DNA of 64,000 nucleotides from Arthrobacter sp. APC 3897 (GCF_030407495.1 NZ_JASDDG010000019.1:1-64000), one strand, 5' to 3'. Positions 36,047 through 45,581 are shown, numbered from the stretch's first letter. Numbers and translations are program-made. Notes: generated from the letters alone by a model not told the origin.

Positions 36047-37348
36047 TTGTCTGTGTCGTTGTCCGACGCCGGGGAAATCACCGGCAGTCTCAATGCCGCC
36101 ATTGCCGGGCTGTCCGAGTTCCACACCCCGGGACGCCAGGGCTGGACCCGTGAAGTCTTCAGCGAGTCCTACCTCGACTCACGCCGATGGGTCCAGGCGC
36201 AGATGGGTGCCGCGGGCCTGGAGGTCCATCGTGACGCGGCGGGCAATCTTGTGGGCAGGCTCGCGGGACGGAACCCGGCCGCCCCGGCACTGGTAACGGG
36301 ATCACACACGGACACGGTGGACGGCGGCGGACGGTTCGACGGCGTTGTCGGTGTCCTGGGCGCCCTCGAAGCCGTGCGGCTGCTGCGCGAATCCGGCACC
36401 GTCCTGGAACGGGACCTGCTGGTGGTGGACTTCCTCGGTGAAGAGTCCAATGCCTTCGGCCTCAGCTGCCTGGGCAGCCGCGCCCTGGCCGGAGAACTGA
36501 CCGCCGCGGACCTGGCCCGGACCGACTATTCGGGGAAAACCCTGGCTGCAGCCTATGCGGACTTCGGGGTGGACCCGTCCGCGCTGCTGTCCTTTGCAGG
36601 CTGGACGGGCAAACGGCGTCCGCATGCCTACCTGGAGCTGCACGTCGAGCAGGGACCCACCCTGGAAGCACGCGGCCTGCCCGTCGGCATCGTCACCGCC
36701 ATCACCGGGATCGAACGCCTGGTGGCCAGCTTCACCGGCACGCCGGACCATGCGGGAACCCGTCCCATGGACGACCGCCGGGACGCCATGGTGGCTGCCG
36801 CGGAAGCAGTGCTGGCCATCCGGTCGGAGGGCTGCGGTGCCCCGGAGCACGGCGTTGCCACCGTGACCCGGCTGGAAAACGCCTCCCGTTCGCCCAATGT
36901 GGTGCCGTCCCTGGTCCGCCTGCACGGGGAAGTGCGCAGCGTGGACGAGTCCTGGCTCTCCGGCACCCGCAGCCGGCTGGCCGCTGAAATCGCGGCCCGC
37001 GCGGCGGAGTACGACGTCGAAGCGGACCTGAGCTGGTCCACGGACAACACCGTGGTCCGCGCCTCGGACAGCGTGCAGGACCTTGCCGGCGACGCCGCCT
37101 CGGCTGCCGGCATTGACTGGATGCCCATTCCCAGCGGCGCCACCCATGACGCCGTTCACATGGCCGCACTGGCGCCCATGGGCATGATCTTCATTCCTTC
37201 AGCCAACGGCAAGAGCCACTGCCCGGAGGAATTCACTGCCACTGACCACATAGCCACCGGCGTGCGGGTCCTCGCGGACACCCTGGTCCGGCTGGACCAG
37301 CACAAGTTCTCCACCACTCCCCACACAACTCCAAGGAGTACCTTATGA
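36047..37348 (+). CDS. M20 Zn-hydrolase of the N-carbamoyl-L-amino acid hydrolase/allantoate amidohydrolase type
   Basis: Translation probably begins at TTG 36047, with GGAGG (36035-36039) 7 bases upstream. The metal site is built by GSHTDTVDGGGRFDGVVG and GEESNAFG, followed by HVEQGPTLE and the closing SGATHDAVHMA and KSHCPEEF. These are the hallmarks of L-carbamoylase, beta-ureidopropionase and allantoate amidohydrolase. It would release ammonia and CO2 from an open-chain ureido compound. It overlaps the DUF5058 gene by 4 bases. Confidence 0.86.
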   Translation: MSVSLSDAGEITGSLNAAIAGLSEFHTPGRQGWTREVFSESYLDSRRWVQAQMGAAGLEVHRDAAGNLVGRLAGRNPAAPALVTGSHTDTVDGGGRFDGVVGVLGALEAVRLLRESGTVLERDLLVVDFLGEESNAFGLSCLGSRALAGELTAADLARTDYSGKTLAAAYADFGVDPSALLSFAGWTGKRRPHAYLELHVEQGPTLEARGLPVGIVTAITGIERLVASFTGTPDHAGTRPMDDRRDAMVAAAEAVLAIRSEGCGAPEHGVATVTRLENASRSPNVVPSLVRLHGEVRSVDESWLSGTRSRLAAEIAARAAEYDVEADLSWSTDNTVVRASDSVQDLAGDAASAAGIDWMPIPSGATHDAVHMAALAPMGMIFIPSANGKSHCPEEFTATDHIATGVRVLADTLVRLDQHKFSTTPHTTPRSTL

Positions 37349-38088
37349 GCCCTCTCCTTCCCCGTGACGGCAGTTCCACCAACATCATCCAGGTGGCGAA
37401 TACCCCCATTCTCTGGGTGTTCGCGCTGGCGGTGTTTGCCGTCGTCATCATCCAGAGCCTGATCTACATGAAGGCCGCCGCCAAGGCCGGCCCCGCCGCG
37501 GACATTTCCCAGGCCGAACTGCGTGCCTCCTTCCGTGCCGGAGCGGTGGCCGCAGTCGGCCCGTCGCTGGCCGTGGTGCTGGTGAGCATCGCCCTGCTGT
37601 CCCTGTTCGGCACCCCCGCCGTCCTCACCCGGATCGGGCTGGTGGGCTCCGCGGCAACCGAGACGGCGTCGGCCTCCATTGCCGCCGGCACGATGGGCGC
37701 GGAACTGGGCGGGGCGGACTACACCCAGACCGTATACGCCGTGGCATTCACCGCCATGAGCCTGTCCGGAGCCATGTGGATGGTCTGCTGCCTGATCTTC
37801 ACCCCGCTGCTTCGCCGCGGCGACACCAAGCTGCGCAAGGTAAACCCGGCCCTGATGGCGATCATCCCCACTGCCGCGCTGCTGGGCGCCTTCGCCAGCC
37901 TTGGCGTGGCCGAGCTGCCCAAGAGCGGCGTGCATGTGCTGACCGTCGCTGCGTCCGCCGCCGTAATGGCCATGTGCCTGTTCCTGGCCAAGCGGCTGCA
38001 GGCGCCCTGGCTGCGTGAGTGGGGACTTGGCATCTCCATTGTGCTGGGCCTGGTCATCGCCTACCTCGCCCACACCGCCGGCGCCTAA
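37345..38088 (+). CDS. DUF5058-family membrane protein
   Basis: The 247-residue protein has six or so hydrophobic segments. Its opening, IIQVANTPILWVFALAVFAVVIIQSLIYMKAA, is typical of DUF5058, and there is a conserved LSLFGTPAVLTRIGLVGSAATETASASIAAG region. It is coupled to the carbamoylase-type gene upstream and followed after 29 bases by another membrane protein. The pair looks like the two subunits of an uncharacterised transporter. Confidence 0.7.
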   Translation: MSPLLPRDGSSTNIIQVANTPILWVFALAVFAVVIIQSLIYMKAAAKAGPAADISQAELRASFRAGAVAAVGPSLAVVLVSIALLSLFGTPAVLTRIGLVGSAATETASASIAAGTMGAELGGADYTQTVYAVAFTAMSLSGAMWMVCCLIFTPLLRRGDTKLRKVNPALMAIIPTAALLGAFASLGVAELPKSGVHVLTVAASAAVMAMCLFLAKRLQAPWLREWGLGISIVLGLVIAYLAHTAGA

Positions 38089-38117
38089 CTACCCCCACTT
38101 TCGAAGGAGAACGGCTT

Positions 38118-38843
38118 ATGTCCACCACCGCCACGGGCGCCCAGGCCTCCGCGCTCGCCGAATTCGACCGCACCACCTCCCGGTGGGGCCAGCTGACCAT
38201 GACCGCAGCACTGCTGCTCTCACTGGCCGGCCCCGCCTACCTGGTTTTCTTCGCCGACCTTGGGGTCACGGGCACCATGGTGCTCACCGCGGCCCTCGCC
38301 GTGGGCGCCTCGTTCTTTGTGCTCTGGTTCGTTGAACCCATTACCTACTACCCGGTGCTGGGACCGGCAGCCATGTACCAGGCCTTCATGATCGGAAACC
38401 TGGCCAACAAGCTGCTGCCCGCCGCGATGGTTGCCCAGGCCACCATCGGTGCGAAGTCCGGTACAAAAAAGGCCGACTTCTCCGCCATCATGGCCATCTG
38501 CGGCGCCGCCATGGTGCACGTGATGTCGATGCTGATCTTTGTCGGTTTGCTGGGCACATGGCTGCTGAGCCTGGTTCCGCTGGAAGTCATGGAAGTTACC
38601 CGCATCTACATCTTCCCGGCCATCATCGGCGCCGTGATCGTGCAGCTGGTGTTCTCCGCCAAGCAGCCCCGCATCACCATCGTTGCCGTGGGCGTGGCGC
38701 TCCTTGTCATCTTTGTCCTGGTTCCGCTTGTTCCGGCCCTGGCCAAGCTGGCCACCGGCATCAGCGTGGTGGTTACCGCGGTGCTGGCCTGGTTTGTCCG
38801 GGACCGCAACGCCGCCGCCGGCAAGGCCGAGCTGGTCAACTAG
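38118..38843 (+). CDS. Multi-spanning membrane protein, probable partner of DUF5058
   Basis: The 241-residue product has about six hydrophobic spans (TMTAALLLSLAGPAYLVFF, MVLTAALAVGASFFVLWFV and others) and a conserved-looking loop, EPITYYPVLGPAAMYQAFMIGNLANKLLPAAMVAQ. AAGGAGA precedes the ATG. Proteins like this occur next to DUF5058 genes beside peptidases and amidohydrolases. I infer a two-component permease for the substrate of the flanking hydrolases; similar proteins are sometimes labelled mechanosensitive channels without support. Confidence 0.6.
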   Translation: MSTTATGAQASALAEFDRTTSRWGQLTMTAALLLSLAGPAYLVFFADLGVTGTMVLTAALAVGASFFVLWFVEPITYYPVLGPAAMYQAFMIGNLANKLLPAAMVAQATIGAKSGTKKADFSAIMAICGAAMVHVMSMLIFVGLLGTWLLSLVPLEVMEVTRIYIFPAIIGAVIVQLVFSAKQPRITIVAVGVALLVIFVLVPLVPALAKLATGISVVVTAVLAWFVRDRNAAAGKAELVN

Positions 38844-38933
38844 TCCGGCTCAAGCAGATTGACGCCGGCGGGCACCGCTGCCCGCCGGCCTCCCCACTCC
38901 ACCGGGCCGCGCCCGCAACTGAAAGGTTTATCC

Positions 38934-40199
38934 ATGAGCACCAACACCGAAACCGCAGCACCGGCCATTCTCACCGCCTTCGGCTATACCGCTGCGGACC
39001 GGCAGAAGATGCACGAAACGTACCGCTACCTGCACGCCAATCCGGAACTGTCCATGCAGGAATCCGGGACGGCGGCGTTCCTGCTGCAGCGGCTGCAGGA
39101 GCTGGGGCTTGAGGCTTTCACCTGCGGAGGCACCGGCGTCGTCGGCGTCCTGCGCAACGGGGACGGACCGGTGGTGGGGTTCCGTGCGGACACCGACGGG
39201 CTGCCGATAGCGGAGAACACCGGTCTGGAATACGCCAGCACCGCCACCGGCACGCTGGAGGACGGCACCGCGGTGCCGGTGATGCACGGCTGCGGCCATG
39301 ACACCCACATGTCAGTGGCTCTGGCCAGCGCCGAACTGCTGGCCCGCGGCACCGATACCTGGAGCGGAACCGTGGTGTTCATCTTCCAGCCCGGCGAGGA
39401 GACCGCCGCGGGAGCACAGGCCATGGTGGCGGACGGGCTGTGGGACAAGGCTCCGAAGCCCGAGGTGATTTACGGGCAGCATGTCTGGCCCGGCGTGGCC
39501 GGAGGGCTGGAAATCAGCAGCGGCACTGCCATGGCCATGGCGGACTCCTGGAAGATCACCGTCATCGGCAAGCAGGCGCACGGGTCGCAGCCGGAGAAAT
39601 CGATTGATCCGATTGTGCTGGGTGCGCACATGATTGTCCGGATCCAGACCATTCTTTCGCGGGAAGTCCCGGCGCGGGACTCCGCCGTGATCACCATCGG
39701 CACCTTCCACGGCGGGCTGAAGGAGAACATCATCCCCGGCAGCGCCGAATTCACCGTCAATGTCCGGACCTTCGAACCTGCCATCCGCGAGCAGGTACTG
39801 GGCGCCCTGAAGCGGATTATCGCCGCCGAAGCCGCGGCCTCCAACGCTCCGGATCCCGTGATTGAGGAGATTTCCAGCTTTCCGCGCTGCTACAACGATC
39901 CCGATGCCACTGCGGAAGTGCTGGCCCGGCTCCGGGGAGCGCTGGGGGAGGAGAACGTCAGTGTGGTTCCGCCGGTGATGGGCAGCGAAGACTTCGGTCT
40001 GCTGGCAGACGCCATTGGCGTCCCCTCCGTGTATTGGATGTTCGGTTCCACCAGCGCCGCCAGGATCGACGCCGGTGATCAGGTGGCCGGAAACCACTCG
40101 CCGGAGTTCGCTCCCGAGCTGGAACCGACGCTCGGCACCGGGCTGGCCGCCGCGCTCGCCGCCATCGGCACGCGCCTCGGAGTGGAAGGACGGGCCTGA
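38934..40199 (+). CDS. M20D amidohydrolase (aminoacylase/hippurate hydrolase type)
   Basis: The 421-residue protein starts at the ATG at 38934 after GAAAGG. Signatures are the RADTDGLPI loop, MHGCGHDTHMSVAL (dimetal site, with the Cys characteristic of M20D), FQPGEETAAGAQAM and MGSEDFGLLADAIG. Members deacylate N-acyl amino acids. It is the fourth gene of the LacI-controlled operon. Confidence 0.87.
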   Translation: MSTNTETAAPAILTAFGYTAADRQKMHETYRYLHANPELSMQESGTAAFLLQRLQELGLEAFTCGGTGVVGVLRNGDGPVVGFRADTDGLPIAENTGLEYASTATGTLEDGTAVPVMHGCGHDTHMSVALASAELLARGTDTWSGTVVFIFQPGEETAAGAQAMVADGLWDKAPKPEVIYGQHVWPGVAGGLEISSGTAMAMADSWKITVIGKQAHGSQPEKSIDPIVLGAHMIVRIQTILSREVPARDSAVITIGTFHGGLKENIIPGSAEFTVNVRTFEPAIREQVLGALKRIIAAEAAASNAPDPVIEEISSFPRCYNDPDATAEVLARLRGALGEENVSVVPPVMGSEDFGLLADAIGVPSVYWMFGSTSAARIDAGDQVAGNHSPEFAPELEPTLGTGLAAALAAIGTRLGVEGRA

Positions 40200-40201
40200 A
40201 C

Positions 40202-41662
40202 ATGGGGCTGACACCGTCCGCCGAGGCCATTCAGGCCATGTCCGCGGTGGAGCTCACCGGGGCCATCAGGGCCAAACAGCTCTCCGCCCGCGAGGCCCTG
40301 GACGCGCAGCTGGAGCAGATTTCGGCGGTGAACCCGCAGATTAATGCGGTGGTGACGCTGGACCCGGAGGGCGCCCATGCGCTGGCCACGGCCGCCGACC
40401 AGCGCACCGCAGCCGCGGCGGGGGATTCTCTGCCGCCGCTGCACGGGCTGCCCATGACCCACAAGGACACCCACAACACACGGGGAATGCGGACCACCCA
40501 GGGGTCCGTCCTGTTCCGGGATTCTGTGCCCGACGCCGATGACCTCATCATCGCCCGGCTGAAGGCCGCCGGCGCAGTGACCACGGGCAAGTCCAACGTG
40601 CCCGAGTTCGCCGCCGGTTCACACACCTTCAACGAGGTCTTCGGCACCACCACCAACCCGTACGCGCCGGACCTCAGCGCCGGGGGCAGCAGCGGCGGGG
40701 CGGCCGCTGCCCTGGGTGCGCGCATCCAGGCGATCAGCGACGGCAGCGACATGGGCGGATCCCTGCGGATCCCGGCGTCGTTCTGCAATGTGGTGGGGTT
40801 CCGGCCCACGGCCGGCGTGGTGCCCACCTGGCCCAGCCGCGATCTGTGGAGCTGGCTGGCCCGAAGCGGCCCGATGGCCCGCGACGTTGCCGACATTGCC
40901 CTGATGCTCACCGCGGTCGCCGGGCCGGGCCCGGGACCGGCTGTGCTGCCCTCCCTCTCGCCGGAAACCTTCGCGCAGCCGCTGGAGCGTGACCTGACCG
41001 GGATGCGGATCGGCTGGACCCCGGACTTTGGCCTGGGGATCCCGGTGGAGAAGGAAGTGCTGCGGGTGCTGGAAGCCCAGCTCGGAGTGTTTGAAGAGCT
41101 CGGAGCCAGAGTGGAACAGGCCACCCCTGACCTGCAGGATGCAGACCTGGTGTTCCGCAACGTCCGCGCCCTGGAGTTTGTCCAAACCCTCGGGGACCTG
41201 GTCCGGGATCACCCTGAATCCATCAAGCCGGAAATCCGGTGGAATGTGGAACAGGGACAGCAATTGACCGGACAGGACATCGCCGCCACCGCAGCAGCGC
41301 GTACGCGGCTGGCATTGAAGGTCCACGAATTCTTCGGCGGCTACGACGTGCTGCTGGCACCGGCCGCCCAGGTACTGCCCTTTGACGCGCGTCAGCGTTA
41401 CCCGGAGACCATCAACGGCCAGGCGCTGCCCACGTACCTGGACTGGATGCGCTCGGCCTGTGTCATCTCAGCCACGGGGCTGCCGGCGCTGTCCATGCCG
41501 GCCGGCTTCAGCGCTGAGGGATTGCCGGTGGGCCTGCAGATGGTAATGAACCACGGGCAGGATTTCCAGCTGCTCCAGGTGGCACGGGCCTTTGAACAGG
41601 CCACCGGCTACGCCCGCCGCGCCCCGGCACTGGTCGCAGGGGAAGGGGTGGGGATGGGCTGA
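40202..41662 (+). CDS. Amidase signature enzyme
   Basis: The Ser-cisSer-Lys triad is present: K in MTHKDTHNT, cis-Ser in SAGGSSGGAAAALGARI and the nucleophile region in GSDMGGSLRIPASFC. At 486 residues it is of normal length. It starts 2 bases after the M20D gene. With the two M20 hydrolases it makes three amide-cleaving enzymes in one operon. Confidence 0.9.
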   Translation: MGLTPSAEAIQAMSAVELTGAIRAKQLSAREALDAQLEQISAVNPQINAVVTLDPEGAHALATAADQRTAAAAGDSLPPLHGLPMTHKDTHNTRGMRTTQGSVLFRDSVPDADDLIIARLKAAGAVTTGKSNVPEFAAGSHTFNEVFGTTTNPYAPDLSAGGSSGGAAAALGARIQAISDGSDMGGSLRIPASFCNVVGFRPTAGVVPTWPSRDLWSWLARSGPMARDVADIALMLTAVAGPGPGPAVLPSLSPETFAQPLERDLTGMRIGWTPDFGLGIPVEKEVLRVLEAQLGVFEELGARVEQATPDLQDADLVFRNVRALEFVQTLGDLVRDHPESIKPEIRWNVEQGQQLTGQDIAATAAARTRLALKVHEFFGGYDVLLAPAAQVLPFDARQRYPETINGQALPTYLDWMRSACVISATGLPALSMPAGFSAEGLPVGLQMVMNHGQDFQLLQVARAFEQATGYARRAPALVAGEGVGMG

Positions 41663-41782
41663 CTAATCCATCCGCTCCAGGACGAACACCGGGATCTCCC
41701 GGTCCGTTTTCGCCTGGTCATCCGCATACGGGGGGATAAGCAGCCACGGACCGTTTTTGGTTGACCGGGCCTGCGCCGGATC
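41663..41782 (-). pseudogene. C-terminal remnant of a nitroreductase/deazaflavin (DUF385-like) protein
   Basis: On the minus strand about 38 codons are open before the TAG at 41665-41663. They read like the end of an F420-dependent nitroreductase-family protein: DPAQARSTKNGPWLLIPPYADDQ, then AKTDREIPVFVLERMD. There is an in-frame stop immediately upstream and no N-terminal portion in any frame. It is too short to fold alone and is best explained as the tail of a deleted gene. Confidence 0.5.
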
Positions 41783-41822
41783 CTAACGTGTCGTCTGTTC
41801 GTCCCGCCGGCAGATCGGACCG

Positions 41823-42020
41823 ATGATGACAACACCGCTAAATGCCCTTCCCAAGGTTGGAGCCCCTGCAGCCCGGGCGCTGGACGCTGCGGGGTACTCA
41901 TCGCTCCGGAGTCTGTCTGGAGTTCCACGCAGGGAGCTTGCAGCTCTGCACGGACTGGGGCCCAAAGCCCTGGACATTATTGAGCGGGCCCTTGCCGAGC
42001 ACGGACTCGAGCTCGGCTGA
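41823..42020 (+). CDS. Small helix-hairpin-helix protein
   Basis: A 65-residue protein with two HhH-like units (LPKVGAPAARALDAAG and LHGLGPKALDIIERAL). This pattern is found in small DNA-binding or DUF4332-type proteins and in the C-terminal domain of RNA polymerase alpha. An ATG at 41826 is an equal alternative. It stands alone. Confidence 0.65.
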   Translation: MMTTPLNALPKVGAPAARALDAAGYSSLRSLSGVPRRELAALHGLGPKALDIIERALAEHGLELG

Positions 42021-42139
42021 ACTGTTTGCCGCCGCACTGTTTGCCGCCGCACCCACGGTGTCCCCGGCATGCAATGATGACCTTGTCCGGCGGCCACTTC
42101 CGGCGCGACGGCGTACAACACAACACCCGGGGGGGCAGA

Positions 42140-42529
42140 ATGCGGCTACACCATGTACAGGTCTCGATACCCCAAGGCGGGGAAGATCAGGCGCGCAGCT
42201 TCTACGGAGACGCGCTCGGTATGACCGAGGTGCCCAAGCCTCCGTCCCTGGCCGGACGCGGCGGGTGCTGGTTCCGCGCCTTCGACGGCGAGGCCGTGGT
42301 TGCCGAAATCCATCTGGGCGTCGATACGCCGTTTGTTCCCGCCAAGAAAGCTCACCCGGCACTGGTTCTGGCTTCACCCGAGGAGCTCGAAGTCCTCGGT
42401 GCCGCGATTGAATCGGCGGGGTTTGAAGTGTCGTGGGAAGAGCGGCACACCTTTGAGGGCTACGAACGGTTCCACTGCCGGGATCCGTTCAACAACCGGG
42501 TGGAAGTGCTTTCGCCGCTGGCGGGCTGA
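42140..42529 (+). CDS. VOC-family protein
   Basis: A 129-residue single VOC unit: RLHHVQVSIPQGGEDQARSFYGDALGM opens and FHCRDPFNNRVEVLSPL closes the fold, with H, E and E at the metal-site positions (HHVQ, AEIHLG, RVEV). The ATG at 42140 marks the start of the first strand; the upstream open frame is not coding-like. Confidence 0.76.
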   Translation: MRLHHVQVSIPQGGEDQARSFYGDALGMTEVPKPPSLAGRGGCWFRAFDGEAVVAEIHLGVDTPFVPAKKAHPALVLASPEELEVLGAAIESAGFEVSWEERHTFEGYERFHCRDPFNNRVEVLSPLAG

Positions 42530-42685
42530 ATCCGACGACAGCGCGAGCACAGTCGCTTTTCGTCCATACGGTCCGCTTCGGCTTTTCGGGCCGGCGACCT
42601 GAAAGAATGGAAGTTCGTCCGGCCTGCCTGCTCGCCGGACCGCAGGTAACCGCACAGTCTCACCCCTGGAATGGAGCTCCACCAC

Positions 42686-43084
42686 ATGTCATCCGATTCA
42701 ACTGCTGCCCGCATCTTCGGGATTTCCACGGAGGACCGGGTCACGGTCTATGGTGCAGCAGACCGTCCGGAGGTAGCGCCGTTCCTGCCTGCCCAGGCGT
42801 ACCTGGCCGAATCCGGCTCGCGGAACCCGGCCAACGTCGTCGTGCTGTTTGCAGGCTCAGCAGCAGATCTGGCCCATGAGCTGTCCGGTGCCGCGGCTGC
42901 CGTGGAATCCGGCGGCGTGCTGTGGGTCTGCTACCCCTCGGCCGCAGCGGTGAACGAGGAGCGTGACCTCAACCGTGACACCGTGGTCTCCCTGATGGAG
43001 GACAACGGATGGCAGCCGCTGGCGGATGCCTCCGTGAGCGAGGCATGGTCCGCGGTGCGCGGGCAGCCGACGCCCCAGCAGTAA
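42686..43084 (+). CDS. DUF3052-like protein
   Basis: The 132-residue product has the DUF3052 pattern: an initial TAARIFGISTEDRVTVYGA strand-turn, VVVLFAGSAADLAHEL, GGVLWVCYPSAA, DLNRDTVVSLMEDNGW and VSEAWSAVR. GGAGC lies 8 bases before the ATG at 42686; the ATG at 42671 is also in frame. No function is known for the family. Confidence 0.68.
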   Translation: MSSDSTAARIFGISTEDRVTVYGAADRPEVAPFLPAQAYLAESGSRNPANVVVLFAGSAADLAHELSGAAAAVESGGVLWVCYPSAAAVNEERDLNRDTVVSLMEDNGWQPLADASVSEAWSAVRGQPTPQQ

Positions 43085-43107
43085 AGACTCACCGGGACAC
43101 TGTTCAC

Positions 43108-43152
43108 CGGGTTTCGGGGAAGCATGCCTGCAGCGCACTTCCCCGGAACCCG
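43108..43152. terminator. Bidirectional stem-loop between convergent genes
   Basis: A 15-base arm (43108-43122) pairs with 43138-43152 with one wobble position around a 15-base loop. It sits between the DUF3052-like gene and the convergent SDR gene and can serve both. Confidence 0.65.
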
Positions 43153-43167
43153 CCTTGCTGATGCCGG

Positions 43168-43959
43168 CTAAGCGAAGTTGATTCCGCCGTCGATCAGTAC
43201 GGTCTGTCCGGTCATGTGATCAGAATCAGGACCGGACAGGAACGACACCAATTTGGCGACGTCCTCCGGGACGGAGACCCGCCCCGCAAGGATGCCGTCC
43301 ACCTGGCGCTCAAGAGCGCTGCCGCGGGGAGTGCCTTCAATGGTGGTGAGGCGCTCGTCAATGAGGTCCCACATAGCCGTGCCCACCACACCGGGAGCGT
43401 AGGCATTGACGGTGATCTTATGCTTCGCGAATTCCATGGCAGCAGCTTGGGTTAGCCCTCTGACTGCCCACTTCGTCGCTGAGTAGGAGGCAAGGAGGGG
43501 AAAGGGCCGATAGGCAACTATCGATGCTGCTCCGATAATCTTGCCGCTGCTTTTCTGGGCGATGAACTGCCGGGCTGCTGCCTGGTAGCAGTAGTAGACG
43601 CCCTTGATATTGACGTCGAGCATGCGGTCCAACGCGGCGGGCTCAACATCAAGAATGGGATCAACCTGGGCAATCCCCGCGTTGGCGACGAACACATGCA
43701 GGTCGCCAAGAGCCGTGGTGCCTTCGGCCACGAAACGGGCCACGTCATCGGGGTTTGAAACGTCGCCGAATACGCCCACGGCTTCCCTGCCCCGCTCCTG
43801 GACCGCGGCGACGACGCTATCGACATTGTCTTTGGCATCGGGGACATCCGCCACGATGATATTGAAACCGTCGTCGGCCAAGCGCTCTGCAATAGCCCGG
43901 CCGATTCCCCTGCCGGCTCCGGTGATGAGTGCTGTGCTGCCTTGGTTCTGAGTAACCAT
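43168..43959 (-). CDS. Short-chain dehydrogenase, acetoin(diacetyl) reductase type
   Basis: The ATG at 43959, with AAGGAG upstream, gives 263 residues. NAD-binding TGAGRGIG, NAG, and the catalytic YSATKWA are intact. NAYAPGVVGTAMWDLID resembles the substrate loop of acetoin reductase/meso-butanediol dehydrogenase, where NAYCPG is usual. The ChvE-type sugar transporter is divergent from it, so a sugar or polyol substrate is also possible. Confidence 0.8.
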   Translation of the reverse strand: MVTQNQGSTALITGAGRGIGRAIAERLADDGFNIIVADVPDAKDNVDSVVAAVQERGREAVGVFGDVSNPDDVARFVAEGTTALGDLHVFVANAGIAQVDPILDVEPAALDRMLDVNIKGVYYCYQAAARQFIAQKSSGKIIGAASIVAYRPFPLLASYSATKWAVRGLTQAAAMEFAKHKITVNAYAPGVVGTAMWDLIDERLTTIEGTPRGSALERQVDGILAGRVSVPEDVAKLVSFLSGPDSDHMTGQTVLIDGGINFA

Positions 43960-44235
43960 GATTGCTCCTTTGGTGGCTCCGGGGTGCTCCCGGTTGGCGT
44001 CGTTGCCCGTGCCCAGTCTTCGCACCGCTGCAGGACCCAGTAAAGAGTGGGCACAGATCCGCAGGGAGCAACCGCCAAAAAGCCGATGCCGCACGGGGTC
44101 TCGATGCCCGCCGACGGACCGGCGGGCCGCCGCTACTCCCATCGCGGCAGGAGCGATGTTGCGTTCGCATAAACATTCCAAAATCTCTTGTCCAGATGCG
44201 GTCGGAGTGGAATTGTTGGCTCAGCCCGCAAATAG

Positions 44236-44288
44236 GTGACGGTTGCTCGTCACGGGGCGCTACAGCGTTGTATCCGTCCGATCCGGAC
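44236..44288. promoter_or_regulatory. Two dyads upstream of the sugar transporter
   Basis: The 415-base gap 43960-44374 holds no gene. It contains the perfect repeat GTGACG-6-CGTCAC (44236-44253) and GTCCG-ATC-CGGAC (44276-44288), both upstream of the chvE-like gene. They may be regulator sites; no regulator gene lies next to the transporter. Confidence 0.35.
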
Positions 44289-44374
44289 CTGCGGTGCATG
44301 AGCGGGGTCTCCCGCCGTTTCCCGCGGCGCCAGGCCAACCCCGCGGGGCCGGATCCTTTTTCAAAGGCTCAACA

Positions 44375-45493
44375 ATGACTCGAATCAAGCATCTTTCGAC
44401 CCTGTGTCTGGCCCTCGGACTTGCTGCCGGCATGTCCGCCTGCGCCCCGGCCGGGTCCAACAATGCCTCGGAGGACGGCGACGCCGCCGAATGCAACGTG
44501 GGGATCTCCATGCCCACGCGCAGCCTGGAACGCTGGATCAACGACGGCGAGGGGCTGGAGGAAAAACTTGAAGCCCGGGGCTGCACCGTTGACCTGCAGT
44601 ACGCGGAAGACAAGACCGATCAGCAGATCAGCCAGATCCAGAACCAGGTGGCCGGCGGCGCCAAGATCCTCGTGGTGGCGGCCATCGACGGCAAGACCCT
44701 CGGCCCGACCCTGGAAAGCGCCAAGGACCAGGACGTCACCGTTATTGCCTATGACCGGCTGATCAACGGCACCGACGCGGTGGACTACTACGCCACCTTC
44801 GACAACTACCAGGTGGGCCAGCTGCAGGGCGAGTTCATCGAGGAGGAACTGGGCCTGGCCAACGGTGAGGGCCCGTACAACCTGGAGCCCTTCGCCGGCA
44901 GCCCGGATGACAATAACGCCTCCTTCTTCTTCTCCGGCGCCTGGGACGTGCTGCTGCCCTATGTGGAAAGCGGCCAGCTGGTGGTGCCCTCGGGCAAGTC
45001 GCCGGCGGACAATGACGCCTGGACCTCCATCGGCATCCTGGGCTGGAAGTCAGCGGATGCCCAGTCGGAGATGGACAACCGCCTGCAGTCCTTCTACACC
45101 GGCGGTGACCAGGTCGACGTCGTGCTCTCGCCCAATGACAGCCTGGCGCTGGGCATCGAATCCTCCCTCCTGGCCGCCGGCTACACGCCCGGCACCGACT
45201 GGCCGCTGATCACCGGGCAGGACGCCGACGCCGCCAACATCAAGGCGCTGCTCAACGACCAGCAGGCCATGACCGTGTGGAAGGACACCCGTGAACTGGG
45301 TGCCCAGGTGGACACCATGATCGCCTCGCTGGTGGCCGGGGAAGATCCGGAAGTGAATGACACCGAGACCTACGACAACGAGGTGAAGGTGGTCCCCACC
45401 TACATTCTGGAGCCGCAGGTAGTGGTCAAGGATGACGTGCAGGGCACGCTGGTGGACTCCGGTTTTGTCTCTGCGGATGAGGTTGGGCTCTAA
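44375..45493 (+). CDS. chvE: Multiple sugar-binding lipoprotein (ChvE type)
   Basis: A lipoprotein signal ([17 protein letters not shown], Cys at about residue 23) precedes a type I sugar-binding fold: [54 protein letters not shown] and [17 protein letters not shown]. The [14 protein letters not shown] opening is characteristic of ChvE/MmsE-type binding proteins for aldoses. AAAGG precedes the ATG at 44375. First gene of a three-gene importer. Confidence 0.88.
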   Translation: MTRIKHLSTLCLALGLAAGMSACAPAGSNNASEDGDAAECNVGISMPTRSLERWINDGEGLEEKLEARGCTVDLQYAEDKTDQQISQIQNQVAGGAKILVVAAIDGKTLGPTLESAKDQDVTVIAYDRLINGTDAVDYYATFDNYQVGQLQGEFIEEELGLANGEGPYNLEPFAGSPDDNNASFFFSGAWDVLLPYVESGQLVVPSGKSPADNDAWTSIGILGWKSADAQSEMDNRLQSFYTGGDQVDVVLSPNDSLALGIESSLLAAGYTPGTDWPLITGQDADAANIKALLNDQQAMTVWKDTRELGAQVDTMIASLVAGEDPEVNDTETYDNEVKVVPTYILEPQVVVKDDVQGTLVDSGFVSADEVGL

Positions 45494-45581
45494 CCAGCCC
45501 CGTTCATTGACCGGAAGCGGGGCGCGGCCGGTCCGCGTCCCGCTTCCCGGGTCTCCAATTCGGCACCGAAACGAGAACGGC

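Noticed and set aside
44176-44214. ATTCCA and TGGAAT as an operator upstream of chvE
   Set aside because: Six-base halves separated by 27 bases are likely by chance in a gap of this size.
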